64,000 nucleotides of DNA from Pasteurella canis (lineage in GTDB: Bacteria; Pseudomonadota; Gammaproteobacteria; Enterobacterales; Pasteurellaceae): the NCBI RefSeq assembly GCF_900454865.1, contig NZ_UGTV01000015.1, forward strand, positions 186,001 to 250,000, written 5' to 3'. The notes under the pieces were generated by a model, which did no database searches, was not told the DNA's origin, and saw only the letters and a list, made by a program, of their open reading frames with translations. How positions within the stretch are numbered: position 1 is the first letter of the stretch; each line of letters begins with the position of its first letter. The position numbers and the translations under genes were made by a program. Below are positions 39,190 to 47,925 of the stretch, one piece after another.

Positions 39190-40326
39190 ATGATTGATTA
39201 TGAAATTCTACGTTTTGTTTGGTGGATCTTGATCGGTGTATTGCTTATTGGTTTTGCAGTAACTGATGGATTTGATATGGGCGTTCTTAATTTATTGCCT
39301 TTTGCAGGTAAGAAAGAAGTTGAGAAACGTATTATGATCAATTCAATTGCACCACATTGGGACGGTAACCAAGTTTGGTTATTAACAGCGGGCGGTGCAA
39401 TGTTTGCAGCATGGCCGATAGTTTATGCTACCTCATTCTCTGGTTTCTATATCGCTATGATTTTGGTTTTAGCGGCGTTATTTTTCCGCCCTGTTGGCTT
39501 AGAATATCGTGCTAAAATTGATAATCCAACTTGGCGCACGCTATGGGACTGGGGCTTATTTATCGGTGGTTTTGTTCCTTCATTAGTATTCGGTGTGGCA
39601 TTTGGTAACTTATTACAAGGTGTACCATTTGAGTTCAATGAATTATTACAGGTTAAATATACGGGTTCATTCTTCGCATTATTAAATCCATTTGCTTTAC
39701 TTTGCGGATTAGTCAGCTTATCAATGCTAACAACTCAAGGTGGTGCATGGTTACAAATGAAAACTACGAGTGAATTACGTGAGCGTTCTCGTGTAATTAC
39801 ACAAGTTGGTGCATTCGCAACATTGATTACTTTTGTACTTGCAGGAATTTGGTTGTATTTCAAAGATGGTTTTATTGTGACTTCTGTAATTGACCACAAT
39901 GCTCAGTCAACACCGTTTGGTAAAACTGTTGCAATCGAGTCAGGTGCTTGGTTCAACAATTATAAAGAAATGCCACTTTTATGGTTTTTCCCTTTGCTTG
40001 CTGTTGGTGGTGCAATCTTAAATATCCTAGCATCAAAAGCTAATCGTTCAGGTTTTGCATTCTTGTTTTCATCATTAACAATGGCTGGTATTATTTTAAC
40101 TGCGGGTATTTCTATGTTCCCATTTGTTATGCCATCTATCAGTCATCCAGAATTAAGCTTGTTAATGTGGGATTCAACGTCAAGTAAATTAACATTAACA
40201 TTAATGTTAGGTTTTGCTCTTGTGTTTGTTGTTATTTTACTTTCATACACAATTTGGGCATACTGGAAAATGTTTGGCAGACTTGATAGTGAATTTATCG
40301 AGCAAAACAAAAACTCATTATACTAA
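39190..40326 (+). CDS. cydB: Cytochrome bd ubiquinol oxidase subunit II
   Basis: Second membrane subunit of the oxidase. The 378-residue protein begins MIDYEILRFVWWILIGVLLIGFAVTDGFDMGV, the family signature, and has about 8 membrane segments. It follows cydA by 14 bases with AGGAG-type ribosome site (CAGGAGCC). CydX and YbgE follow directly. Confidence 0.97.
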   Translation: MIDYEILRFVWWILIGVLLIGFAVTDGFDMGVLNLLPFAGKKEVEKRIMINSIAPHWDGNQVWLLTAGGAMFAAWPIVYATSFSGFYIAMILVLAALFFRPVGLEYRAKIDNPTWRTLWDWGLFIGGFVPSLVFGVAFGNLLQGVPFEFNELLQVKYTGSFFALLNPFALLCGLVSLSMLTTQGGAWLQMKTTSELRERSRVITQVGAFATLITFVLAGIWLYFKDGFIVTSVIDHNAQSTPFGKTVAIESGAWFNNYKEMPLLWFFPLLAVGGAILNILASKANRSGFAFLFSSLTMAGIILTAGISMFPFVMPSISHPELSLLMWDSTSSKLTLTLMLGFALVFVVILLSYTIWAYWKMFGRLDSEFIEQNKNSLY

Positions 40327-40337
40327 GGAGAAATATC

Positions 40338-40436
40338 ATGTTTTATGTCATTTGGATATTGGGTGTTTTGTTCGCTGTCATGTTAGCTGCGTTAATTACT
40401 ATCAGTATTGAAAAAACAGGTAAATTTGATGAGTAA
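40338..40436 (+). CDS. cydX: Cytochrome bd accessory small subunit CydX
   Basis: A 32-residue single-pass membrane protein: MFYVIWILGVLFAVMLAALI, then TISIEKTGKFDE. The segment WILG-x-L-x-A, followed by a hydrophobic helix and a charged tail, is the CydX pattern. In E. coli CydX stabilises the heme centre and is needed for full oxidase activity. AAGGAG at 40325-40330 is well placed, and the gene sits 11 bases after cydB as expected. It is too short for most gene finders. Confidence 0.9.
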   Translation: MFYVIWILGVLFAVMLAALITISIEKTGKFDE

Positions 40437-40441
40437 TCTCG

Positions 40442-40729
40442 ATGATTAATTCACTATATCAAATCTTTAATAAGGGTTCGTTTAGAACCCTTTCATTTAT
40501 ATTGGCAATTTTAATTACATTATGTTTTTTCTTGAATATTCAGGATTTTTCAACAAATTTGCGTAATGCACCTGCTGCTTTAGTTTTATGTAGTATATGG
40601 GGGACTGTAATTCTGTGGGTTCATGGCATGGGATTTGAAATGTATTCGATGATTTTGAGGCTAGTTTTTGCTCCACTATTAGGCTATATTGCAGTGATTC
40701 TTGCGTTTTATGTAAGTTGGTTAATGTGA
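40442..40729 (+). CDS. ybgE: Cyd operon protein YbgE
   Basis: A 95-residue membrane protein with three hydrophobic segments. It lies 5 bases after cydX in the same place as ybgE in E. coli and shows the similar opening RTLSFILAILITLCFF after a short basic start, and IWGTVILWVHGMGFEMYS near the middle (compare VHGVGF in E. coli). Role is unknown; it is assumed to help cytochrome bd assembly because of its fixed position. Ends with ATGTGA, which could start another short frame (see 40726-40881). Confidence 0.85.
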   Translation: MINSLYQIFNKGSFRTLSFILAILITLCFFLNIQDFSTNLRNAPAALVLCSIWGTVILWVHGMGFEMYSMILRLVFAPLLGYIAVILAFYVSWLM

Positions 40730-40881
40730 AAGGACTTATCTTCAAAATAAAATATTCCATTATGATGCTGATGGGGGCTTGCTTGTTATTCATACAAGCT
40801 CTAAAATACGCCACCGATTTATCTCGTGAGAAGATTTTTATAAGCGAAAGGAATACTAATTATGCTGGAAACTGGATTTAA
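40726..40881 (+). CDS. Possible 51-residue membrane protein between ybgE and ybgC
   Basis: A GTG overlapping the ybgE stop (ATGTGA) opens a frame of 51 codons to TAA at 40879, running 20 bases into ybgC. The predicted product begins MKGLIFKIKYSIMMLMGACL and continues with LFIQALKYA, then a charged tail LSREKIFISERN. It has one hydrophobic segment, preceded by basic residues, as in a small membrane protein. There is no good ribosome-binding site, so it would depend on coupling with ybgE. It may also be a chance frame in the ybgC upstream region; I keep it at low confidence. Confidence 0.3.
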   Translation: MKGLIFKIKYSIMMLMGACLLFIQALKYATDLSREKIFISERNTNYAGNWI

Positions 40882-41266
40882 TTTTCCTATTCGTGTTTAT
40901 TATGAAGATACCGATGCTGGTGGTGTAGTGTATCATGCTCGTTATTTACATTTTTTTGAGCGAGCAAGAACAGAATATTTACGCAGTTTGAATTTCTCAC
41001 AGCAAACCTTATTAAATGAACGACAACTTGCCTTTGTTGTCAAAACAATGAATATTGATTATTGTTTTCCTGCGAGACTAGATGATTTATTAATAGTAGA
41101 AACAATAATTACAGGAGTAAAAGGTGCATCAATCTCCTTTATTCAGAAGTTAAAGAAAAATGAACTCATTTTGTGCGAGGCTACTGTAAAAGTAGCCTGT
41201 GTTGATCTTGGAAAAATGAAACCAGTGGCTATCCCTATAGTAGTAAAAACAGCTCTGGTACGTTAG
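40862..41266 (+). CDS. ybgC: Acyl-CoA thioesterase YbgC (Tol-Pal associated)
   Basis: A 134-residue hotdog-fold thioesterase. The signature [26 protein letters not shown] contains the active-site Asp. It is first in the tol-pal cluster, as in E. coli. In H. influenzae YbgC prefers short-chain acyl-CoA; in E. coli it binds acyl carrier protein and phospholipid enzymes. AAAGGA precedes the ATG. The next gene tolQ starts 25 bases later. Confidence 0.95.
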   Translation: MLETGFNFPIRVYYEDTDAGGVVYHARYLHFFERARTEYLRSLNFSQQTLLNERQLAFVVKTMNIDYCFPARLDDLLIVETIITGVKGASISFIQKLKKNELILCEATVKVACVDLGKMKPVAIPIVVKTALVR

Positions 41267-41291
41267 CTATGAAACCTTTTTGGAGTATGTA

Positions 41292-41981
41292 ATGACTGCA
41301 GATTTGAACTTCTTAGAATTATTTCTAAAAGCGAGTATTGTTGTTCAACTTGTTATTGTAATTTTAATTATTTTTTCTATCATGTCTTGGGCGATTATTA
41401 TCCAACGTAGTCGTGTTTTAACAAAAGCACTAAAAGATTCAGTTGCATTTGAAGATCGTTTTTGGTCTGGTGAAGACTTAAATCGTTTGTTTGAAGGCTT
41501 GGAGAATAGACGTGATGGACTGAGTGGTAGTGAGCAAATTTTTTATGTTGGTTTCAAAGAGTTTTCACGTTTAAAGCAAGCGAATCCTAATGCACCTGAA
41601 GCTATTATTCAAGGTAGCTCACGTGCGATGAATTTAGCCATGAACCGTGAAGTAGAAGAGCTAGAAACTCGAGTACCATTTCTAGCTACAGTTGCCTCAA
41701 TTAGTCCATATATTGGTTTGTTCGGTACAGTATGGGGCATCATGCATGCATTCATGGCATTAAGTGGCGCGAAACAAGCTACTTTACAGATGGTCGCACC
41801 AGGTATTGCAGAGGCTCTCATTGCTACGGCAATAGGTTTGTTTGCAGCAATTCCAGCTGTTATGGCTTATAACCGTTTAAGTTTACGTGTGAGTAAACTA
41901 GAACAGAATTACGGTAATTTTATTGATGAGTTTACTACTATTCTGCATCGTCAAGCTTTTGGCAAGAATGGTACACATTGA
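41292..41981 (+). CDS. tolQ: Tol-Pal system protein TolQ
   Basis: Inner membrane proton-channel subunit that with TolR energises TolA during cell constriction. The protein is 229 residues with three membrane segments (about 15-38, 135-158, 170-192). I start at the ATG at 41292 because GGAG lies 6 bases before it; the frame runs to 41280. The N-terminus [14 protein letters not shown] matches E. coli (MNILDLFLKAS). The conserved TWGIM-like VWGIMHAF is present. Confidence 0.96.
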   Translation: MTADLNFLELFLKASIVVQLVIVILIIFSIMSWAIIIQRSRVLTKALKDSVAFEDRFWSGEDLNRLFEGLENRRDGLSGSEQIFYVGFKEFSRLKQANPNAPEAIIQGSSRAMNLAMNREVEELETRVPFLATVASISPYIGLFGTVWGIMHAFMALSGAKQATLQMVAPGIAEALIATAIGLFAAIPAVMAYNRLSLRVSKLEQNYGNFIDEFTTILHRQAFGKNGTH

Positions 41982-42057
41982 TTAAATTATGAAATTTTAG
42001 ACTGTGCTTTTATATTATTTAAGTGCGGTTGATTTTCAAAAAGTTTTAGGGGTATTG

Positions 42058-42480
42058 ATGTCTTATCGTCGCAAACGCAGAGATGTTAAATCAGAAATTA
42101 ATATTGTTCCTTTTTTAGATGTGTTATTGGTTCTTTTGCTTATTTTTATGGCAACAGCACCAATTATTAGTCAAAGTGTACAAGTCGAATTACCTGATTC
42201 TGTTCAAAGCCAAGAGGTTACTAACGAAGATAAAGTACCTGTGATTTTGGAAGTGTCTGGTGTGGGACAATACACATTATCGATTGGCTCAGAACGCCTA
42301 GAAAGCTTAACTGAAGAAATGGTAACTCAACTATCGAAACAAGAGTTTGAAAAAGACAATAATACGTTATTTCTCGTAGGTGGTGCGAAAGATGTACCTT
42401 ATGAAGAGGTAATAAAAGCGTTGAATTTACTTCATCTTGCAGGCATTAAGTCTGTCGGATTGATGACCAATCCAATTTAA
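42058..42480 (+). CDS. tolR: Tol-Pal system protein TolR
   Basis: Single-pass inner membrane partner of TolQ with a periplasmic domain. The 140-residue protein starts MSYRRKRRDVKSEINIVPFLDVLLVLLLIFMAT, with the proton-carrying Asp in PFLDVLLVL. The frame is open upstream to 42004, but the ATG at 42058, behind AGGGGT, gives the conserved start. An uptake sequence (42021-42029) lies in the 76-base gap after tolQ. Confidence 0.96.
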   Translation: MSYRRKRRDVKSEINIVPFLDVLLVLLLIFMATAPIISQSVQVELPDSVQSQEVTNEDKVPVILEVSGVGQYTLSIGSERLESLTEEMVTQLSKQEFEKDNNTLFLVGGAKDVPYEEVIKALNLLHLAGIKSVGLMTNPI

Positions 42481-42493
42481 TATAGGTAATATT

Positions 42494-43510
42494 GTGCAAA
42501 TAAAGCGACAAAATACAGATATCAATGCAATAATGATCTCGATCATTTTGCATATTATCTTGTTTGGTTTGTTAGTGTTAGGTTCGCTCTATCACAAAGT
42601 AGAAATTATGGGTGGTGGTGAAGGCGATGGTGAGATCATTGATGTTGTAATGGTTGATACTGGCTCGGCTGCACAAGAATGGGGAAGGCTTCAACAACAG
42701 AAGAAAGGTCAAGTGGAACAGCAGAAGACTCAAGATGTTCTGCTTGAGCAGCAACAAGAAATTGAGCGTCAGAAAGAGCTTGAAAGACAAAAACAGCTAG
42801 AATTAGAAAAACAAAAGGAAGCGGATAGATTAAAAGAGCTAGCTGAAAAAAAGAAAGCTGAGGACAAAGCTAAGCAGGATGCATTAGAAAAACAACGTGA
42901 ATTAGAAGCTAAAGCCAAAGAAGCTGCCGAGGCTGCAAAACTAAAAGCTGAGGCAGAAGCTAAACGTTTAGCAGCATTAGCAAAACAAGCTGAAGAAGAG
43001 TCAAAAGCAAAGGCAGAGAAAGCTAAGGCTGAGGCGGAAGCAAAAGCAAAGGCAGAGAAAGCTAAGGCTGAAGCAGAAGCTAAAGCGAAAGCAGATGCTC
43101 AACGGAAAGCTGAACAAGCTGCTCTAGATAACTTTTTAAATGGCGGTGATATTGGCGGTGGCTCTGCAGTGGTTGGTGGCAATACAAACCGTCAAGGCTC
43201 ACAAGGTAGTGGCGCAGCAAGAGGCGCAGGTGATGGTGGGAAAACAGGCGATCAGTATGCTGGTGTTATCAAGAAAGAAATTCAACGTCGTTTTTTAAAA
43301 GAACCAAGTTTTGCAAATAAAGTGTGTGTTGTCGAAGTTGAGTTTTTACGTGATGGTACGATTGCCAATTATCGACGCGTTTCTGGACCCGATGATATTT
43401 GTAATGCTGCACTAAGTGCTGTTGCGCGGACTAAGAAAGTGCCGCCTGCTCCAACAGATGAGATTTATAATAAATATAAAAAAGTACCAGTTGATTTTAA
43501 ATTAAGGTAA
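42494..43510 (+). CDS. tolA: Tol-Pal system protein TolA
   Basis: Spans the periplasm from the inner membrane to Pal/TolB. The 338-residue protein has an N-terminal membrane segment (IMISIILHIILFGLLVLGSLY), a long Lys/Glu/Ala helix (about residues 60-215) with a repeated 13-residue unit, a Gly-rich linker, and a C-terminal globular domain with the CVVEVEF and ICNAALSAV cysteines. The start is a GTG at 42494 with AGGTAA upstream. It lies 13 bases after tolR, in the operon. Confidence 0.95.
   Translation: MQIKRQNTDINAIMISIILHIILFGLLVLGSLYHKVEIMGGGEGDGEIIDVVMVDTGSAAQEWGRLQQQKKGQVEQQKTQDVLLEQQQEIERQKELERQKQLELEKQKEADRLKELAEKKKAEDKAKQDALEKQRELEAKAKEAAEAAKLKAEAEAKRLAALAKQAEEESKAKAEKAKAEAEAKAKAEKAKAEAEAKAKADAQRKAEQAALDNFLNGGDIGGGSAVVGGNTNRQGSQGSGAARGAGDGGKTGDQYAGVIKKEIQRRFLKEPSFANKVCVVEVEFLRDGTIANYRRVSGPDDICNAALSAVARTKKVPPAPTDEIYNKYKKVPVDFKLR
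43004..43081 (+). repeat. Two tandem 39-bp repeats in tolA
   Basis: Codons for KAKAEKAKAEAEA occur twice in a row (43004-43042 and 43043-43081), with only four base differences by my reading, and a partial third follows. Length changes here would alter the TolA helix length without shifting frame. Confidence 0.75.
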
Positions 43511-43552
43511 ATCGGGTATTTTGTCTAATCTATGATTAATATAGGTGATTTT

Positions 43553-44848
43553 ATGAAATTAATGATGCGTTTTGTCTTATTTTTCCTTTCCTTAGGTGTA
43601 ATAAGTAGTGTCGCACAAGCAGAAGTCCGTATTGTGATTGATGAGGGGGTAGATAGCGCTAGACCAATTGCAGTAGTGCCGTTTAAGTGGAATGGGCCTG
43701 GTTCTGCTCCCGCAGATATCGCTGATATTATTGCAGCTGATTTACGTAATAGCGGAAAATTTAATCCTATTACAGTTAATAGAATGCCGCAGCAGCCAAC
43801 TTCAGTATCAGAAGTGAATCCTGAAGCTTGGGCTTCACTAGGTATTGATGCCGTTGTGGTTGGACAAGTAACGCCCGCAAATGGCAGCTTTAATATTGCA
43901 TATCAATTGGTTGATACAATTGGTGCAACAGGTATGGCGGGTTCTGTATTAAGTCAAAATCAATATACAGTTACAACTAAATGGCTACGTTATGGTGCGC
44001 ATACAGTAAGTGATGAGGTATTTGAAAAGTTAACGGGTATTAAAGGGGCATTTAGAACACGTATTGCTTATATTGTACAAAAACATGGTGGTTCTCAACC
44101 TTATGAAGTACGAGTTTCTGATTACGATGGCTTCAACCAATTTGTAGTAAATCGTAGCTCACAGCCTTTGATGTCGCCAGCATGGTCACATGATGGTAAA
44201 AAGTTAGCTTATGTGTCTTTTGAAAATCGTAAGTCACAATTAGTTGTACAGGACTTAGGTTCTGGTGCGCGTAAAGTAGTTGCATCTTTTAAAGGGCACA
44301 ATGGTGCACCTGCATTTTCACCTGATGGTTCAAGATTAGCGTTTGCATCATCACAAGATGGTGTATTAAATATTTATGTAATGAATTTAGGTAGTGGACA
44401 AGTTTCTCAGTTGACTAGAGGTACAGGTAATAATACAGAACCTTCTTGGTCGCCTGATGGACAAACAATTTTGTTCACATCTGATAGAAGCGGTTCACCG
44501 CAAGTTTATCAAATGAGTGCTACGGGTGGTGGTACATCATTAGTGAGCTCTGGTGGTCGCAGTTATAGTGGGCAAATTACTGCCGATGGTAGCGCTATGA
44601 TCATGATTAGTGGTGATAATATTGTGAAGAAGGATTTATCTTCAGGTTCAATAGAAATATTGAGTTCTACTTTCCTTGATGAAAGTCCGAGTATTTCGCC
44701 AAATGGTATTATGATCATTTACAGTTCTACCCAAGGGCTAGGAAAAGTGCTACAATTGGTATCCGCTGATGGTCGTTTTAAAGCACGGTTACCAGGAAAT
44801 GATGGACAAGTTAAATTCCCTGCTTGGTCACCATATTTAACTAAATAA
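43553..44848 (+). CDS. tolB: Tol-Pal system protein TolB
   Basis: Periplasmic beta-propeller protein that binds Pal and TolA. The 431-residue protein has a signal peptide cleaved after VAQA at residue 23, an N-terminal domain ([22 protein letters not shown]) and WD-like propeller repeats with [29 protein letters not shown] and [15 protein letters not shown] start at 43553, behind AGGTGAT; the frame opens at 43532. It follows tolA by 42 bases and precedes pal. Confidence 0.96.
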   Translation: MKLMMRFVLFFLSLGVISSVAQAEVRIVIDEGVDSARPIAVVPFKWNGPGSAPADIADIIAADLRNSGKFNPITVNRMPQQPTSVSEVNPEAWASLGIDAVVVGQVTPANGSFNIAYQLVDTIGATGMAGSVLSQNQYTVTTKWLRYGAHTVSDEVFEKLTGIKGAFRTRIAYIVQKHGGSQPYEVRVSDYDGFNQFVVNRSSQPLMSPAWSHDGKKLAYVSFENRKSQLVVQDLGSGARKVVASFKGHNGAPAFSPDGSRLAFASSQDGVLNIYVMNLGSGQVSQLTRGTGNNTEPSWSPDGQTILFTSDRSGSPQVYQMSATGGGTSLVSSGGRSYSGQITADGSAMIMISGDNIVKKDLSSGSIEILSSTFLDESPSISPNGIMIIYSSTQGLGKVLQLVSADGRFKARLPGNDGQVKFPAWSPYLTK

Positions 44849-44868
44849 AAAACTCTGAGGAGAAAACA

Positions 44869-45321
44869 ATGAAAAAATTAACTAAAGTATTATTAGTTGC
44901 TGGTTCTGTTGCTATGTTAGCTGCTTGTGGCTCATCTAAAAAAGATGAAAGCGCAGGTCAAATGTTCGGTGGCTATTCAGTACAAGATTTACAACAACGT
45001 TATAATACGGTTTATTTCGGTTTTGATAAATATAATATCGAAGGCGAATATGTTCAGATCTTAGATGCTCATGCGGCATTTTTAAATGCAACTCCAGCAA
45101 CTAAAGTTGTTGTTGAAGGAAACACAGATGAGCGTGGTACGCCAGAGTATAATATTGCATTAGGTCAACGTCGTGCTGATGCAGTACATAGCTATTTATC
45201 ATCTAAAGGTGTTCAAGCTGGCCAAGTTTCAACAGTATCTTATGGTGAAGAGAAGCCAGCTGTGTTAGGTCATGATGAAGCAGCATATTCTAAAAATCGT
45301 CGTGCAGTGTTAGCATACTAA
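44869..45321 (+). CDS. pal: Peptidoglycan-associated lipoprotein Pal
   Basis: Outer membrane lipoprotein that binds peptidoglycan. The 150-residue protein has a lipobox VAMLAAC with Cys20, and a C-terminal OmpA-like domain with [10 protein letters not shown] and the peptidoglycan-binding [33 protein letters not shown] precedes the ATG. In E. coli cpoB (ybgF) follows pal; here a terminator and tRNA-Lys genes follow and no cpoB is present. Pal homologues in Haemophilus are known as P6. Confidence 0.97.
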   Translation: MKKLTKVLLVAGSVAMLAACGSSKKDESAGQMFGGYSVQDLQQRYNTVYFGFDKYNIEGEYVQILDAHAAFLNATPATKVVVEGNTDERGTPEYNIALGQRRADAVHSYLSSKGVQAGQVSTVSYGEEKPAVLGHDEAAYSKNRRAVLAY

Positions 45322-45341
45322 TCCTGATATTCTCGTTTACT

Positions 45342-45374
45342 AATAGGGGCTGGTTTAAGCCCCTATTTTTTATC
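45342..45374 (+). terminator. Terminator after pal
   Basis: AATAGGGGCT (45342-45351) pairs with AGCCCCTATT (45358-45367), then TTTTT. It closes the tol-pal operon. Confidence 0.88.
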
Positions 45375-45474
45375 ATATATTTTTTATTGATTATTGAATT
45401 GCCAATAAAATATAGCTGAGTTCTTCTTTTTTGTTGGTTATTCACACAAACGAATAAAAAAATGAAAATTTTTA

Positions 45475-45502
45475 TTGATTATTGAAATAAAATCAGTATT
45501 AT
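45475..45502 (+). promoter_or_regulatory. Promoter of the tRNA-Lys cluster
   Basis: TTGATT (45475-45480), 16-bp spacer, TATTAT (45497-45502), followed by a GC-rich discriminator (AGCCTCCG), typical of stable RNA promoters. Confidence 0.6.
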
Positions 45503-45531
45503 AAGCCTCCGTTACGCAGTAATATGTAATT

Positions 45532-45607
45532 GGGTCGTTAGCTCAGTCGGTAGAGCAGCGGACTTTTAATCCGTTGGTCGAAGGTTCGAATCCTTCACGA
45601 CCCACCA
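45532..45607 (+). tRNA. tRNA-Lys (anticodon TTT), copy 1
   Basis: A 76-base tRNA starting GGGTCGTTAGCTCAGTCGG with encoded CCA and anticodon loop CT-TTT-AA. The acceptor stem GGGTCGT pairs with ACGACCC. First of three identical genes. Confidence 0.98.
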
Positions 45608-45649
45608 CTTAAATTATTCGTAATAAATCCTCAGCAGTAAAATGCAAAT

Positions 45650-45725
45650 GGGTCGTTAGCTCAGTCGGTAGAGCAGCGGACTTTTAATCCGTTGGTCGAA
45701 GGTTCGAATCCTTCACGACCCACCA
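45650..45725 (+). tRNA. tRNA-Lys (anticodon TTT), copy 2
   Basis: Same 76-base sequence as copy 1. The 42-base spacers on each side differ at only two positions, so the gene and spacer form a 118-bp tandem repeat. Confidence 0.98.
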
Positions 45726-45767
45726 CTTAAACTATTCGTAATAAATCCCCAGCAGTAAAATGCAAAT

Positions 45768-45843
45768 GGGTCGTTAGCTCAGTCGGTAGAGCAGCGGACT
45801 TTTAATCCGTTGGTCGAAGGTTCGAATCCTTCACGACCCACCA
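45768..45843 (+). tRNA. tRNA-Lys (anticodon TTT), copy 3
   Basis: Same sequence as copies 1 and 2. Downstream DNA is different, so the repeat ends here. Confidence 0.98.
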
Positions 45844-45942
45844 CTTAATATTTCTCTTCATCTATTTTGTTATTCTTCATTTATTCTAATATCTTTCATG
45901 TTTTCAACATATTTTATTAGTTTTTTCGTCGGTATAGTTTAT

Positions 45943-45964
45943 TTTTGCGATCCACATTCCAATA
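45943..45964 (+). promoter_or_regulatory. CRP-S-like (Sxy-dependent) competence site
   Basis: TTTTGCGATCCACATTCC and the following bases match the left half of the competence CRP-S site, which has TGCGA in place of TGTGA (consensus TTTTGCGATC followed by an inverted half). The right half is weaker. It lies 63 bases before comN. In H. influenzae this operon is CRP- and Sxy-dependent. Confidence 0.7.
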
Positions 45965-46026
45965 TCGTACTAGTTTTTTTCATCATAACTACGACAAAAA
46001 CTAAAGTAAGTTAAAAAAGAGGAAAT

Positions 46027-46551
46027 ATGAAGAAAGGCTTTACTTTATTAGAAATGTTAGTCGTTTTATTTTTATTAAGTAGTGTTTTAGTTATTACTTT
46101 ACCTAAGTGGCGCTATCTGTATGATGAGCACCGCTTTGACCAAGAGTTGAATAAATTATATGCATTTTTACGTCTGGCACAGTCACGTGTGGCGAACTCA
46201 CAAGAAGTTTGGTTATTAGTGGCTAATCGTGATTTAGCTCACAAGCGTTGGTGTCTAAGCGTGCAAAGAAAATTTGAACGTATTTGTGATTGTTTAGATT
46301 CAAAGTCCTGTTCGCAAAATGCCTTGGCATTGTTTTATTATCCTCAATTTGCTGATCGAATTATGTTAGTCAGTAAATTTTATTATCCGAGGGAAATGAG
46401 TCGTTTAAGTGGAATTAGAGATACATTGGAAACAACTTGTTTTGTTTTGCAAATGGGGAATCAAAGAAGAGTATTCTCGTTATTCAATGTAGGGAGTATT
46501 AAGCTGAAAATGCATCAATCGCTAAGTGCCTGTGAAAATAAGGGGAACTAA
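46027..46551 (+). CDS. comN: Competence minor pilin ComN
   Basis: A 174-residue type IV prepilin-like protein, first in the comNOPQ operon for DNA uptake. The N-terminus MKKGFTLLEMLVVLFLLSS is a perfect prepilin leader with cleavage after Gly4, Phe at +1 and Glu at +5. The body contains five cysteines (e.g. CDCLDSKSC). AGAGGAAA precedes the ATG. Position before recC and the CRP-S-like site upstream match HI0938-0942 of H. influenzae. The pilins are thought to form part of the uptake pseudopilus. Confidence 0.88.
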   Translation: MKKGFTLLEMLVVLFLLSSVLVITLPKWRYLYDEHRFDQELNKLYAFLRLAQSRVANSQEVWLLVANRDLAHKRWCLSVQRKFERICDCLDSKSCSQNALALFYYPQFADRIMLVSKFYYPREMSRLSGIRDTLETTCFVLQMGNQRRVFSLFNVGSIKLKMHQSLSACENKGN

Positions 46552-46555
46552 TATA

Positions 46556-47263
46556 ATGTTATATCGTGGTTACACATTATTTAGTTTACTTTTATCTTTA
46601 TCACTTTCTTCATTTTTATTATTAATATTTATTTCTTTTTATGTACATAGTCAACGTCAGAATCAGCCTCTTTTTTTACAGTTACAGCTGCAATCAGAGT
46701 TACAACATGTAGCTAGGTTAATCGCTAAAGATATTCGGAGAGCTGGATTTCGTGCTTTTTCTACTAAAATACAACAAACAAATTTTTCATTATTTGAACA
46801 AGACCAGAGCAGTTTACAGTTATTTTCAATAAATGGATCAAATAAAAAAGATTGTGTTTTGTTTTTTTATGATCTAGATGCTAATGGATGTTTAGGCGGT
46901 AAATTTAAAGGTAACAGCTGTGTGGTTGGCGGTCGTAATAATACTGCTCATCTTGAGCGAGAACTATTTGGTTATCGGTTAAACAAAGGGATGGTTGAAA
47001 CACGTCTTACTTATAAAAATGCAGTTAATTCTCGTTGTAAACTAGAAGAGTGTCAGACTTTATTACAAAAGCATGCTTGTACTAAAGGTGGCTGGGTAGA
47101 TTTATTAGATAAACAAGAATATGTTATTGATCAATTGCAGTTTAGTTGGTTATCTGATAAGCGAGGGATAGAAGTATTTTTAGCTGGTTATAGGCGATCT
47201 AAACCAACAATTTTTTATGAAACTTCTGTTGTTGTTCCATTATTGAATAATCATTCATCATGA
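46556..47263 (+). CDS. comO: Competence minor pilin ComO
   Basis: A 235-residue prepilin-like protein. I start at the ATG at 46556, behind AAGGGG; the frame opens at 46526 inside comN. The N-terminus MLYRGYTLFSLLLSLSLSS has a leader cleaved after Gly5 with Tyr at +1; the +5 residue is Ser rather than Glu. Several cysteines in the body could form disulfides. It follows comN by 4 bases and overlaps comP by 4 (ATGA). Confidence 0.85.
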   Translation: MLYRGYTLFSLLLSLSLSSFLLLIFISFYVHSQRQNQPLFLQLQLQSELQHVARLIAKDIRRAGFRAFSTKIQQTNFSLFEQDQSSLQLFSINGSNKKDCVLFFYDLDANGCLGGKFKGNSCVVGGRNNTAHLERELFGYRLNKGMVETRLTYKNAVNSRCKLEECQTLLQKHACTKGGWVDLLDKQEYVIDQLQFSWLSDKRGIEVFLAGYRRSKPTIFYETSVVVPLLNNHSS

Positions 47264-47925
47264 AAGCTCAATCAGGTATCGTGACATTAAGTATACTGCT
47301 ATTGTTGAGTGGTATATTAATCATGTTTTTATTTGTTAATGAAGATTTATTACGATTATATTTAATTCAAACGCAACAATATAAATATTACATCAAACAA
47401 AGTCTTAATTTACAAATAGATAGTTCTCGGGAAAAGTATAATTTATGTAAAAATTTGCCATTAAATTTAAATAAAAATGCGCATAAATTAGAGTTTGTTA
47501 GTCCATCTTTAGAAGATGAATATGCACAATATGTTTGGTGTTCTCGTTTATCTTTATTCAAGGCTGTACCACACTCTGCTTTGAATGAGCAGAAATTTGA
47601 TTATTTTATCCAGCGTGAAAATATACCTATTTTTTCCGCTCATTTTTCATCTAATCATTTAAATATCTCACAATTTTATTGGTTTACTGCAAAACAAAAT
47701 GAATGGGAGTTATCAGGAAATAAAAATGCAGTTGTTATTGCAGAAGGGGATTTACATATAAAAGGTAAGGGAAAAATTACAGGTACGGTAATTACGGCTG
47801 GCAAGCTGACACTTGATCCGACGATACAAGTGAGTTATAGAAAAACAACAGTAGAATATTGGCAAACTCAATTGAGTCATTGGCGTTTAGTAGAAAAAAG
47901 TTGGCATGATTTTAAAGCATTATAA
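47260..47925 (+). CDS. comP: Competence minor pilin-like protein ComP
   Basis: A 221-residue protein with N-terminus MKAQSGIVTLSILLLLSGIL: cleavage after Gly6 is likely, and +5 is Ser, so it is an atypical minor pilin. A hydrophobic segment follows, then a body that ends in a beta-rich stretch (VVIAEGDLHIKGKGKITG). It starts inside the comO stop (ATGA) and its end overlaps comQ by 20 bases, so all four com genes are translationally coupled. Confidence 0.82.
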   Translation: MKAQSGIVTLSILLLLSGILIMFLFVNEDLLRLYLIQTQQYKYYIKQSLNLQIDSSREKYNLCKNLPLNLNKNAHKLEFVSPSLEDEYAQYVWCSRLSLFKAVPHSALNEQKFDYFIQRENIPIFSAHFSSNHLNISQFYWFTAKQNEWELSGNKNAVVIAEGDLHIKGKGKITGTVITAGKLTLDPTIQVSYRKTTVEYWQTQLSHWRLVEKSWHDFKAL

